Assembly: GCA_900540455.1 (NCBI GenBank)
Contig: UQGD01000003.1
Location: 61,419-125,418, forward strand
Direction: 5' to 3'
Source of the DNA: an uncultured Faecalibacterium sp.
GTDB lineage: Bacteria > Bacillota > Clostridia > Oscillospirales > Ruminococcaceae
Length of the DNA: 64,000 nt
The notes under the pieces were generated by a model. The model searched no databases, was not told the DNA's origin, and worked only from the letters and a program-made list of their open reading frames with translations. The first letter of the stretch is position 1, and each line of letters starts with the position of its first letter. Below, in pieces: positions 1 to 8,040 of the stretch. A program made the position numbers and the translations under genes.

Positions 1-1
1 T

Positions 2-916
2 AAGGGCGCTGCCTGCCGTGCGCCCAGGCAGCCAGGCCGTCGCATCTGGGAGATCTTGTGGCCGGTAGGGGGCGGAAGGTGCCTTGCCAGCGCCTTGCAT
101 ACAGCGGAAAATATGCTGGTGCCTGCCTGTCTGGGCGTATATCTAGCGGGGGCAGGGGGGCGCAGTGCAGCGGTGGCGCAGTACGGCAGCTTAAAAGGCA
201 TGGCGCTGCCGCTGCTGACCTTTCCCTTTGGGCTGCTGGGCAGTTTGTCGGTGCTGCTGATGCCAGAGATCACCCAGGCGCAGCTCCGGGGGGAGCAGGA
301 CCGCCTGGCTGCGCTGCTGGATCGGATGCTGCGGCTCACGGGGTATTTTTCCGCTTTGGCGGCGGCGCTGTTCTGGGTGTGGGGCGTGCCGCTGGCGCAG
401 GGGCTGTATGGCAGCGGAGAAGCAGGTTTCTACCTGCGTGTCCTGGCCCCTGCCATGCCCTTGATGTACCTGGAAAGTATGGTGGATGGAGCCATGAAGG
501 GACTGGGGGAGCAGAAGGCGGTGTTCCGTTACAGCGTGTGGGATTCCATCCTGCGCATTGCGGGGGTGGCGCTTCTGCTGCCCCGTTTTGGGATGAAAGG
601 GTTCCTCTTTGTGATCCTGGTCTCCAGTCTTTATACCTGCGCAGCCAATACCGGACGGCTGCTCTCGGTGTGTGGTCTGCCGCTGCAATGGATGCGCTGG
701 CTGGGGGCGCCTGCACTGTCGGGGCTGGCGGCGTCGGTTGCGGGGCTGTGGCTGCGCTGCCGCCTGGGACCTGTGCTGGCGCAGGGCAGGGCTGTCCAGC
801 TGGCGGCATTGGCTCTGGGTGCTTTTGGCACAGCGCTGGCAGGGGCGGCAGCAGCATGGCCCCTGGGTCTGGGGGAGGAGATGCGTGCGGCGATGGGGCG
901 CAAAAGCCCCGCCTGA
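2..916 (+). CDS. SpoVB/MATE-type polysaccharide flippase, C-terminal part
   Basis: The frame is open to the window edge, so the N-terminus is missing; about 304 residues remain. Alternating hydrophobic stretches and short loops fit a polytopic MOP-superfamily exporter. Phrases such as ENMLVPACLGVYL, LPLLTFPFGLLGSLSVLLMP and MKGLGEQ resemble SpoVB and lipid-linked oligosaccharide flippases, which move lipid-linked wall or polysaccharide precursors across the membrane. The following gene makes nucleotide-sugar precursors, which fits an envelope role. The family assignment is good. Whether it is sporulation-specific SpoVB or a general flippase cannot be told from this fragment. Confidence 0.75.
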   Translation, partial: KGAACRAPRQPGRRIWEILWPVGGGRCLASALHTAENMLVPACLGVYLAGAGGRSAAVAQYGSLKGMALPLLTFPFGLLGSLSVLLMPEITQAQLRGEQDRLAALLDRMLRLTGYFSALAAALFWVWGVPLAQGLYGSGEAGFYLRVLAPAMPLMYLESMVDGAMKGLGEQKAVFRYSVWDSILRIAGVALLLPRFGMKGFLFVILVSSLYTCAANTGRLLSVCGLPLQWMRWLGAPALSGLAASVAGLWLRCRLGPVLAQGRAVQLAALALGAFGTALAGAAAAWPLGLGEEMRAAMGRKSPA

Positions 917-1002
917 AACAGAAAAGCCACTGGGATGGGCAGCAGGCACAGGCTGTTTATTGAAAAAATCTTTGCAGCGCCGGCGGTTAAAATCAAAGCG
1001 TC

Positions 1003-1031
1003 TGGACATGAGGCGACAGATTTAGTATAAT
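1003..1031 (+). promoter_or_regulatory. Sigma-A-type promoter for the nucleotide-sugar dehydratase gene
   Basis: TGGACA at 1003-1008 and TATAAT at 1026-1031 are separated by 17 bp. They lie 54 bp upstream of the GTG start at 1085. Confidence 0.65.
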
Positions 1032-1084
1032 ACTATAGATTATAAAGGTGCGGTCTACCGTGCCGGATCAAAAGAGGCTAGTTT

Positions 1085-2974
1085 GTGAAAAAAGATAAAA
1101 TAAAGATCGTACTGCGCCGGCTGGTGCTGGTGCTGCTGGATGCTGCCATTGTGGCCTTCAGCTTTTATTTTGCGCTGCTGCTGCGTGCAGACGGCGCCGG
1201 GGATGCGGCCTGGTGGCCTCATAACCGGGACCTGCTGTACAGCAACCTGCCCTGGATCATTGTGCTGTACCTGGCTAGTTTTCTGGCAGGGGGGCTGTAC
1301 TCTATCCTGTGGAAGTATGCCGGAGAGCGGGATCTGCTGCGTCTGGCCGGCATGATCGCCCTGCCCACGGTCGGGGTGTTTCTGGTCAACCGGCTGCTGA
1401 TCCATGGTGTGCTGTTCAACTCGGCCAACTGTATGGCATCGGTGCTGATCTTTCTGCTTGTGGGCGGCAGCCGTCTGGCCTGGCGTCTGTTCCTGAACCA
1501 TCCCCTGGGGGAGCGGATACGGGGCAGCGCCAATAAGGACCCCAACCGTCCGGTGATGATCGTGGGCGCAGGCGAAGCCGGTGCCTGGGCCATCAATGTG
1601 TGCAAGTCCAACCGCATCTACGGCCACCCCGTCGTAGCGGTGGACGACGACCCCATTAAGCTGAACCAGACGATCCACGGTGTGCCGGTCAAAGGCAAGC
1701 TGGAGCAGATCCCGGATCTGTGTGAGCGTTACAGCATCCACAGCATCATCATTGCCATCCCCACGCTGCGGGGCAGCCGCCTGAACCGTGTGATCGACCT
1801 GTGTATGTCCACCCATTGTGCCGTGCAGATCCTCAGTGATCCGCAGCTGGTAGGGGCAGCCACCCCTCAGCAGGGGGCATTTCGTGAGGTGAATACAGCG
1901 GACTTCCTCTCCCGGGAGGAGGTCCGGCTGGATACCGCCAAGATCTCCCGCTACCTGACGGGCAAAACGGTGCTGGTCACAGGCGGCGGCGGCAGCATCG
2001 GCAGTGAGCTGTGCCGTCAGGTGATGCGTTTTTCCCCGGCACGACTGCTGATCTTTGACGTGTATGAGAACTGCGCGTATGACCTGCAGATGGAGCTGCA
2101 GCAGAAGTATGGCCGGGATGTGCCGGTAACGGTGCTGATCGGCTCTATCCGGGATAAAAAACGGCTGGATGAAGTGTTTGAGACCTACCATCCCACGGTG
2201 GTGTTCCATGCGGCGGCGCATAAGCATGTGCCTCTGATGGAGGTCAGCCCTGCCGAGGCGGTCAAAAACAACGTGTTCGGCACCAAAAATCTGCTCACCA
2301 GCGCCAGCGAGCATGGGGTGGAGCGGCTGGTGCAGCTGTCCACCGATAAGGCGGTCAACCCCACCAGCGTCATGGGCTGCACCAAGCGCCTGTGTGAGAT
2401 GCTGATCCAGACCTTTGCCCGCAACACAGATATGAAGTGTGTGGCGGTGCGGTTTGGCAACGTGCTGGGCAGCCACGGCAGCGTGATCCCGCTGTTTGAG
2501 TCTCAGATCAAAAAAGGCGGGCCGGTCACCCTGACGGACCCCGGCATCGAGCGCTATTTTATGACCATCCCGGAGGCTGCGCAGCTGGTGCTGCAGGCGG
2601 GTGCGCTGGCAGAGAGCGGCAGCATCTATGTGCTGGATATGGGCGAGCCGGTCAAGATCATGGACCTGGCCCGGCAGCTGATCCGCTTCTATGGCTATGA
2701 GCCGGGCGTCAACATGGAGATCCAGATCGTGGGTCTGCGCCCCGGCGAAAAGCTCTATGAGGAGCTGATGATGGACGAGGAGCAGGATAAGATGCGCCGC
2801 ACAGAGCATAACAAGATCTTTGTGGCGCCTCCCCGTAAGATCGACCTGGCAGTATTTTACGATCAGCTGAATCGCCTGGCGCAGGCGGCCGAGCACAACG
2901 ACGAGGGCGTTGTGGAGCAGCTGGCAGAGATGATCCCCACCTTTACCCCGGTGCGGGACAACCTGAAACTGTAA
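1085..2974 (+). CDS. Membrane-anchored nucleotide-sugar epimerase/dehydratase (CapD/WbpM/PglF family)
   Basis: The protein is 629 aa with a GTG start behind AGAGG. Several N-terminal transmembrane segments (about residues 8-120) are followed by a first nucleotide-binding domain (VGAGEAGAW near 158). A C-terminal extended short-chain dehydrogenase domain then begins with TGGGGSIGSELC near 300. The signature STDKAVNPTSVMG followed by K carries the Met-x3-Lys form of the active site that is typical of this family, in place of Tyr-x3-Lys. Family members are inverting or retaining UDP-GlcNAc 4,6-dehydratases that supply deoxyamino sugars for capsule or glycan. The exact sugar product is not known. 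Confidence 0.88.
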   Translation: MKKDKIKIVLRRLVLVLLDAAIVAFSFYFALLLRADGAGDAAWWPHNRDLLYSNLPWIIVLYLASFLAGGLYSILWKYAGERDLLRLAGMIALPTVGVFLVNRLLIHGVLFNSANCMASVLIFLLVGGSRLAWRLFLNHPLGERIRGSANKDPNRPVMIVGAGEAGAWAINVCKSNRIYGHPVVAVDDDPIKLNQTIHGVPVKGKLEQIPDLCERYSIHSIIIAIPTLRGSRLNRVIDLCMSTHCAVQILSDPQLVGAATPQQGAFREVNTADFLSREEVRLDTAKISRYLTGKTVLVTGGGGSIGSELCRQVMRFSPARLLIFDVYENCAYDLQMELQQKYGRDVPVTVLIGSIRDKKRLDEVFETYHPTVVFHAAAHKHVPLMEVSPAEAVKNNVFGTKNLLTSASEHGVERLVQLSTDKAVNPTSVMGCTKRLCEMLIQTFARNTDMKCVAVRFGNVLGSHGSVIPLFESQIKKGGPVTLTDPGIERYFMTIPEAAQLVLQAGALAESGSIYVLDMGEPVKIMDLARQLIRFYGYEPGVNMEIQIVGLRPGEKLYEELMMDEEQDKMRRTEHNKIFVAPPRKIDLAVFYDQLNRLAQAAEHNDEGVVEQLAEMIPTFTPVRDNLKL

Positions 2975-3031
2975 AAAGCATTGCATACCCACGGCGCAGC
3001 AGCCGTGTTTGAAAAGAGAGGGACGTATCGT

Positions 3032-4318
3032 ATGGAAAAGAAACCGTTTTTGACCGAGGAACAGGCGCAGCAGATCCTGCAGGATGTGCCCACGCCGTTC
3101 CATGTGTACGATGAAAAGGGCATCCGGGAAAATGTGCGCCGCATCAACAAGGCGTTCAGCTGGAACAAGGGCTTCAAAGAGTATTTTGCTGTCAAAGCGC
3201 TGCCTAACCCCGTGATTTTGCAGATCCTCAAGGAGGAGGGCTGCGGCGTGGACTGCTCTTCCTTGACCGAGCTGATGCTCAGCGAGGCTTGCGGCTTTAC
3301 GGGGGAGGAGATCATGTTCTCCTCTAACCAGACCCCGGTGGAAGATATGCAGAAGGCTTGTGAGCTGGGGGCATATATCAACCTGGACGACGCCACTATG
3401 GTGGGCTTTTTGGATCGTGTGGCCGGTGTGCCCCAGAGCATCTTCTGCCGCTACAACCCCGGCGGGACCTTCCAGCTGGGCGCCAGCGAGGAGGGTTTCC
3501 AGGTCATGGACAAGCCCGGCGATGCCAAGTACGGCATGACCGAGCAGCAGCTGATCGACAGCTATAAGGAGCTGATGAAGAAGGGCGCCAAGGACTTTGG
3601 CATCCATGCTTTCCTGGCCTCCAACACCATCTCGGATGCCTATTATCCGGAGCTGGCCGGCATCCTGTTTGAGCTGGCCGTTCGGGTGAAAAAGGCGACC
3701 GGTGCCCATATTGCGTATATCAACCTGTCCGGCGGCGTGGGCATCCCGTACCGCCCGGAGCAGACGGAGAACGATATCCTGGCCATCGGCGAGGGTGTGC
3801 GCCAGAAATTTGAGCAGATCCTGGTGCCTGCCGGGATGGGCGATGTGGCCATCTTCAGTGAGATGGGCCGTTTTACCACCGGTCCTTACGGTGCGCTGGT
3901 GGCGACTGCCATCCACGAGAAGCATATCTATAAGGAGTATATCGGCCTGGATGCCTGCGCTGCCAACCTGATGCGCCCGGCTATGTATGGGGCATATCAT
4001 CATATCACGGTGCTGGGCAAGGAGGACGCCCCCTGCGACCATATGTACGATGTGGTGGGCGGTTTGTGTGAGAACAACGATAAGTTTGCCATCGACCGCA
4101 TGCTGCCCCGGATCGATATCGGGGATCTTATCTACATCCACGATACCGGTGCCCATGGTTCGGCAATGGGGTATAACTACAACGGCAAGCTGCGTTCGGC
4201 CGAGGTGCTGCTGTGTGAGGATGGCTCGCATCGCTTGATCCGCCGTGCAGAGACCCCCCGGGACTACTTTGCGACCCTGGATTTTCTGCCTTTCATGAAG
4301 CCGCTGACCGAGACCTGA
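3032..4318 (+). CDS. lysA: Diaminopimelate decarboxylase
   Basis: The chosen ATG at 3032 follows GAGAGGGA; an in-frame TTG upstream at 2981 lacks a ribosome site. The 428-aa protein is a fold-III PLP decarboxylase. YFAVKALPNP carries the PLP lysine, NLSGGVGIPY is the glycine-rich phosphate loop, and GLDACAANLMRPAMYGAYHH and DVVGGLCEN match the C-terminal active-site signatures. It converts meso-diaminopimelate to lysine in the cytoplasm. It resembles the LysA subgroup common in Clostridia and is somewhat divergent from LysA of model species, so a related amino acid decarboxylase is the alternative. Confidence 0.85.
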   Translation: MEKKPFLTEEQAQQILQDVPTPFHVYDEKGIRENVRRINKAFSWNKGFKEYFAVKALPNPVILQILKEEGCGVDCSSLTELMLSEACGFTGEEIMFSSNQTPVEDMQKACELGAYINLDDATMVGFLDRVAGVPQSIFCRYNPGGTFQLGASEEGFQVMDKPGDAKYGMTEQQLIDSYKELMKKGAKDFGIHAFLASNTISDAYYPELAGILFELAVRVKKATGAHIAYINLSGGVGIPYRPEQTENDILAIGEGVRQKFEQILVPAGMGDVAIFSEMGRFTTGPYGALVATAIHEKHIYKEYIGLDACAANLMRPAMYGAYHHITVLGKEDAPCDHMYDVVGGLCENNDKFAIDRMLPRIDIGDLIYIHDTGAHGSAMGYNYNGKLRSAEVLLCEDGSHRLIRRAETPRDYFATLDFLPFMKPLTET

Positions 4319-4350
4319 GCGGCCGGCGTATTTGAACAAAGAGGCGTGCT

Positions 4351-4746
4351 ATGTTTTTTGGTTTTCAGCTTACCTGCGGCTTGATGCTGGTTTTTTACGG
4401 CTATTCGGTGATGAGAAATCCCCGCATCTGGGGGGATCAGGGCCGCCGTGCCGTTAAGGAAGAAAACTTCCCGGAGTACTGCCGTCAGAATGGTCAGTTC
4501 TTCCTGAAAGCGGGGCTGGTGATGGCGCTTATCGGTGCGCTGGATGCACTGGTCACGCTGGATGGTGTGCTGTATGTGCTGCTGTATGTGTTTGGGCTGG
4601 CGTTTGCGTTTTACCCGCTGATGAATTGGTGCCGCACCAACGAGGGTTTCTCCTGGCCGTGGCCCCATGTGGAGAGCGAAAAGGCCCGGATCAAGCGCCT
4701 GCGCAAGGAGCAGGAGGAACAGCAGGACAACAGCCGTCAGGGCTGA
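4351..4746 (+). CDS. Small membrane protein of unknown function (DUF3784-like)
   Basis: The protein is 131 aa, with an ATG start behind AAAGAGG. The N-terminal hydrophobic helix (residues 1-22) is followed by a polar stretch with RNPRIWG. A helix pair lies at about 50-95, and a charged, glutamine-rich cytoplasmic tail follows. The layout resembles short DUF3784-type membrane proteins of Clostridia, but I do not recognise it firmly. It lies between lysA and the HD-domain gene with short gaps, suggesting co-transcription. No function can be assigned. Confidence 0.6.
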   Translation: MFFGFQLTCGLMLVFYGYSVMRNPRIWGDQGRRAVKEENFPEYCRQNGQFFLKAGLVMALIGALDALVTLDGVLYVLLYVFGLAFAFYPLMNWCRTNEGFSWPWPHVESEKARIKRLRKEQEEQQDNSRQG

Positions 4747-4769
4747 TCCCTGCCGAAAGGAGGGCGTCC

Positions 4770-5357
4770 ATGTATCCGTCCTGCAGTGAGGCCGAGTCTC
4801 TCCTTTATGAGGCCGAAACCTGTAACCCAGGTCCCTGGGGAGACCACAGCCGCACAGCAGCCCACTGTGCCGCCTGCATTGCCCGCCAATGCGGACTGGA
4901 CCCGGAGAAGGCATATGTGTTGGCGCTTTTGCACGATATTGGACGGCGTTTTGGCAAACGACATCTGGGCCATGTGGTGGATGGGTTTGTCTATATGACC
5001 CGGCTGGGCTGGGATGAGCCCGCCCGGGTCTGCCTGAGCCACTCCTTCCCGGATAAAAACCTGGATGATTATGTGGGCCGTCGGGATACGACTCCTGCTG
5101 AAACTGCACTGCTGGAGCGGGAGCTGGGACGGATGGAATACGATGTGTACGATTATCTGATCCAGCTCTGCGATGCGCTGGCCGGGGCAGAGGGCGTGCT
5201 GGAGATCGAAGCCCGGATGGAGGATGTCCGCCGCCGCTACGGCGCCTACCCGCAGATGAAGTGGGATGCAAATCTTGCGCTGCTGCGCCGCTTTGAACAA
5301 GCCTGCGGCGGGCAAAGCATCTACGATGTGGTGGATAAGGCCCATTTTTACCCCTGA
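4770..5357 (+). CDS. HD-domain phosphohydrolase family protein
   Basis: The ATG at 4770 follows AAAGGAGG with ideal spacing and gives 195 aa; a longer reading frame upstream has no ribosome site. DHSRTAAHC and ALLHDIGRRFGKRH near residue 50 give the conserved HD pair that binds divalent metal. Later conserved Asp residues (QLCDALAG) complete the fold. Members of this family hydrolyse nucleotide or cyclic-nucleotide phosphates; the substrate here is unknown. It is the last gene before a clear terminator. Confidence 0.78.
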   Translation: MYPSCSEAESLLYEAETCNPGPWGDHSRTAAHCAACIARQCGLDPEKAYVLALLHDIGRRFGKRHLGHVVDGFVYMTRLGWDEPARVCLSHSFPDKNLDDYVGRRDTTPAETALLERELGRMEYDVYDYLIQLCDALAGAEGVLEIEARMEDVRRRYGAYPQMKWDANLALLRRFEQACGGQSIYDVVDKAHFYP

Positions 5358-5366
5358 CGGATATAA

Positions 5367-5409
5367 CGCCGCCTGCCCGGCTTTTGCCGGAGCGCAGGCG
5401 GCGTTTTTC
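5367..5409 (+). terminator. Rho-independent terminator after the HD-domain gene
   Basis: A 10-bp GC-rich inverted repeat (CGCCGCCTGC and GCAGGCGGCG) is followed by TTTTTCG. Confidence 0.85.
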
Positions 5410-5587
5410 GTTCTGTCTGCGGGATAAAAGGCCGATTTTCCCCAAAAACTGGCCCAGAAACCTTGTCTTTTGCAAAAAATCAGGTACTATAATAGTATCA
5501 CAGCCTGCGCCTTGTTACAGGCTGCTTTTATGGAGATCGTTTGAAAAATACGGTGCTCAAGCCGCAAAAAGGAGGGCGCAGCAGCTC

Positions 5588-6334
5588 ATGCCTACCGAAA
5601 AGCAGATCCATGAAGGTCACCGCCGCCGGATGTACGCCCGGGTAGAACGGGATGGATTTGACAGCTTGGCTCCCCATGAGGCACTGGAATATCTTCTTTA
5701 CTTTACAAATGCCCGGCGGGATACCAACGCCCTGGCACACGCTCTGCTGGACCGCTTTGGCGACTTTGCATCGGTGCTGGAAGCATCGGAAGAGGACCTG
5801 ATGCAGGTGGATGGAATCGGCCCGACCACAGCCCGGCTGCTCCATGGCCTGCTTCCGGTCAGTCGGTATTATGCTCGTACCTGTGCGGGAAAAAAGCGCA
5901 GCCTGAATACCACCGAGTCGCTGGCAGAGTTTTTGCAGGCGCAGTTCCTGCATTTGCAGCAGGAGCGGGCCATGCTGATTTCGCTGAACCGCAGCCGCCA
6001 GGTACGGTCTGCGGTCTGGCTGCGGGAAGGTGGGCGGCAGGCGGTCTGGCTGGATATTCAAGAGATCGTGACCGCTGCCCTGAAAGGCGGCACCAGCGTG
6101 GTGGTGCTCTGTCATAATCATCCCAACGGCATGGTGCTGCCCTCTATGGAGGATATGCGGGCCACCGGGGAGGTGGTTCGGGCATTGGGGCTGGTGGGCA
6201 TCCAGCTTACTGACCATATCATCGTCACCCAGGAGGAGTACTATTCGATGCGGGAGCAGGAGACGCTGCCGTTTTACGATGCGGCGGCGGGGATCATACG
6301 CTGGCCCCAAAAGCGCCCGGTGTGTCCAAAGTAA
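5588..6334 (+). CDS. radC: RadC-family JAB1/MPN metalloprotease-fold protein
   Basis: Starting at ATG 5588 gives 248 aa, matching RadC/UPF0758 proteins; the GGAGGG ribosome site is about 11 nt upstream. A helix-hairpin-helix (VDGIGPTTARLL) lies around residues 79-91. The C-terminal JAMM domain contains HNHPNG, followed by a serine and an aspartate in PSMED, which are the zinc ligands and catalytic residues. The name comes from E. coli radC, but a direct DNA repair role is unproven in the family. It is followed by another HhH protein gene. Confidence 0.85.
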   Translation: MPTEKQIHEGHRRRMYARVERDGFDSLAPHEALEYLLYFTNARRDTNALAHALLDRFGDFASVLEASEEDLMQVDGIGPTTARLLHGLLPVSRYYARTCAGKKRSLNTTESLAEFLQAQFLHLQQERAMLISLNRSRQVRSAVWLREGGRQAVWLDIQEIVTAALKGGTSVVVLCHNHPNGMVLPSMEDMRATGEVVRALGLVGIQLTDHIIVTQEEYYSMREQETLPFYDAAAGIIRWPQKRPVCPK

Positions 6335-6359
6335 GGGGCCTTATAAAAGGAAGTGCGCT

Positions 6360-6728
6360 ATGGGACGGAAAGACTTTGAGCGCCTGCCCCGGCAGGAGCG
6401 CCAATTTCTGGCACTCTGCTTGGCATCGGTGGTGCTGTGCGGTGTGCTGGCTGTGTTCTTTGCCGTGTCAACGACGGAACCTGCGGTCTCTGGGTCTGTG
6501 ACAGCGCCGCTGTACCAGGCGGCTGTGGTGGACCTGAACACAGCGGATGTGCAGGCGCTTTGTACGCTGCCCGGCGTGGGGGAAAAGCGGGCAAGGGCGA
6601 TCGTTGACTATCGTGTCCGTGCAGGCGGCTTTGGCCAGATGTCAGATCTGCTGGCTATTCCAGGCATCACACCTGCTGTGCTGGAACAGTGGGGGGAACA
6701 GGCAGTGTTGAGCGGGGCAGACGAATAG
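6360..6728 (+). CDS. ComEA-like helix-hairpin-helix DNA-binding protein
   Basis: The protein is 122 aa from the ATG at 6360. A single hydrophobic anchor lies at about residues 20-38. A C-terminal tandem HhH domain follows, with DLNTADVQALCTLPGVG, KRARAIVDYR and LLAIPGI, which is the ComEA/T2SK signature. In naturally competent bacteria ComEA binds incoming double-stranded DNA at the outer face of the membrane. No other competence gene is adjacent here, so an uptake role is an inference. Confidence 0.8.
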   Translation: MGRKDFERLPRQERQFLALCLASVVLCGVLAVFFAVSTTEPAVSGSVTAPLYQAAVVDLNTADVQALCTLPGVGEKRARAIVDYRVRAGGFGQMSDLLAIPGITPAVLEQWGEQAVLSGADE

Positions 6729-6860
6729 GACTACTACCACCTGAAGCATACCGCAGACGGAAAATATGTACCGGGAAAAACGGCTGCGCAAAGGCCGACA
6801 GGAGGGTATGTGAACCTTCCTTCCCGCCAAAGACTGAGAATGCAAAGGGGAGAATCCACA

Positions 6861-7367
6861 ATGGAAGCAAAAAAATATTACATCGCCTATGGCAGCAATC
6901 TGTCCCGGCAGCAGATGGCACAGCGCTGCCCGGGGGCAAAGATCGTGGGCGGCGCTGTGCTGAAAGGCTGGCAGCTGCTGTTTGGGTACTATGCCACAGT
7001 GGAACCAGCCGAGGGCAAAAGCACGCCGGTGCTGGTTTGGGAGATCACCTCTGCGCAGGAACAGCAGTTGGATGAATACGAGGATTATCCCAAACTGTAC
7101 CGCAAGGCAGAGCTGGCAGTGGAATGTACCCCTCTGGATGAGGGCACACCGCAGCCGCTGACGGCTATGGTCTATCGGATGGAACCCCGTCCCCGTGAAT
7201 TTCCGTGCTTTTCGTACTATCAGGGGTTAGAGGATGCCTATAAGGACCTGGGCCTTCCGCTTCACACGCTGGAACAAGCTCTGGCAGACAGCATGGGCAG
7301 GGCGGAAGCCTCTGCTTGGCTGGCAGAGTATCGGCTGAATTACCCGCATCCGGCGTGGACGGATTGA
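6861..7367 (+). CDS. Gamma-glutamylcyclotransferase-like (AIG2 fold) protein
   Basis: The protein is 168 aa from the ATG at 6861. YIAYGSNLSRQQM at the N-terminus is the glycine-rich substrate loop of the GGCT/AIG2 fold. The acidic patch EYEDYP near residue 72 fits the region of the catalytic glutamate. Bacterial homologues release 5-oxoproline from gamma-glutamyl amines or are uncharacterised. The upstream leader (6729-6860) holds no other gene. Confidence 0.75.
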   Translation: MEAKKYYIAYGSNLSRQQMAQRCPGAKIVGGAVLKGWQLLFGYYATVEPAEGKSTPVLVWEITSAQEQQLDEYEDYPKLYRKAELAVECTPLDEGTPQPLTAMVYRMEPRPREFPCFSYYQGLEDAYKDLGLPLHTLEQALADSMGRAEASAWLAEYRLNYPHPAWTD

Positions 7368-7381
7368 TCCTGTGACCTGAA

Positions 7382-7428
7382 AACACCCCCTGCAGTTCGT
7401 TCTTTTGGAACGCTGCAGGGGGTGTTTT
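7382..7428. terminator. Bidirectional terminator between convergent genes
   Basis: A 14-bp arm AACACCCCCTGCAG and its complement flank an inner CGTTC/GAACG stem. There are T-rich sides on both strands. Confidence 0.8.
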
Positions 7429-7440
7429 GCGTATAGAGCG

Positions 7441-7890
7441 TCACAACGCTTTTTTTAGGTAGATCATATCCACAAGCTGGACGCCGGCCTCCCAGATAGG
7501 GTGGTCATAGTTTTGGGTGAAAAATCCTGGCACCCGATGACTGCGGACAAAGCCACATTTTTCATAAAAGGGAAGGGTGAGGGGGCTTTCTCCTGTTCCT
7601 ACCAGCAGTACAGTGTAGCGGCCGTGGTAGGTTTGGGCAATAAAGTCCAGCATGGATCTTCCGTAGCCCTGGCGCTGGCAGTCCGGTGCTGTGGCCAGGT
7701 TTTTGACCTCCAGCACACCTTCGCCCTCGTCGGTCAGAATACAGACACACTTTGCTGCGCCCTTTTCCTCCAATAGGTACATCGTGCCCCGCTCCAGATA
7801 GCGGTCGATCATATCCTCCTGCTCATCGGCCAGAAGCAGCAGGGGAAGGTATTGCTTTTTGTTCTGTGTGATCGCACGGATATTCGGCAT
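7441..7890 (-). CDS. GNAT-family N-acetyltransferase
   Basis: Starting at the ATG complementary to 7888-7890, behind AAAGGAG, gives 149 aa. VLEVKNLATAPDCQRQGYG contains the acetyl-CoA pyrophosphate loop (Q-x2-G-x-G class), and FYEKCGF is the usual C-terminal motif. It would transfer an acetyl group from acetyl-CoA to an unknown amine. It sits alone between two terminators. Confidence 0.82.
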   Translation of the reverse strand: MPNIRAITQNKKQYLPLLLLADEQEDMIDRYLERGTMYLLEEKGAAKCVCILTDEGEGVLEVKNLATAPDCQRQGYGRSMLDFIAQTYHGRYTVLLVGTGESPLTLPFYEKCGFVRSHRVPGFFTQNYDHPIWEAGVQLVDMIYLKKAL

Positions 7891-7975
7891 AGGTGGCTCC
7901 TTTGGACAGTAGCAGGGTGCAGAGGTCTGCTTGGTGAGATCATACCATAAGAGATGCAAAAGTTCATCCAAAACA

Positions 7976-8007
7976 AAATACCCGGCCGATGGGATGGATC
8001 GGCCGGG
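7976..8007 (-). terminator. Terminator downstream of guaA
   Basis: The 10-bp inverted repeat CCCGGCCGAT / ATCGGCCGGG, read on the minus strand, is followed by TATTTTGTTTT. Confidence 0.7.
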
Positions 8008-8040
8008 CATACAGAGCTGTATCCGTTGGTGTTGGGCAGC

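Noticed and set aside
1055..4339. A 1094-codon open frame on the minus strand opposite the dehydratase and lysA
   Set aside because: It is His/Gln-rich and mirrors the codon bias of the two plus-strand genes, which have clear family motifs. It is a GC-driven shadow.
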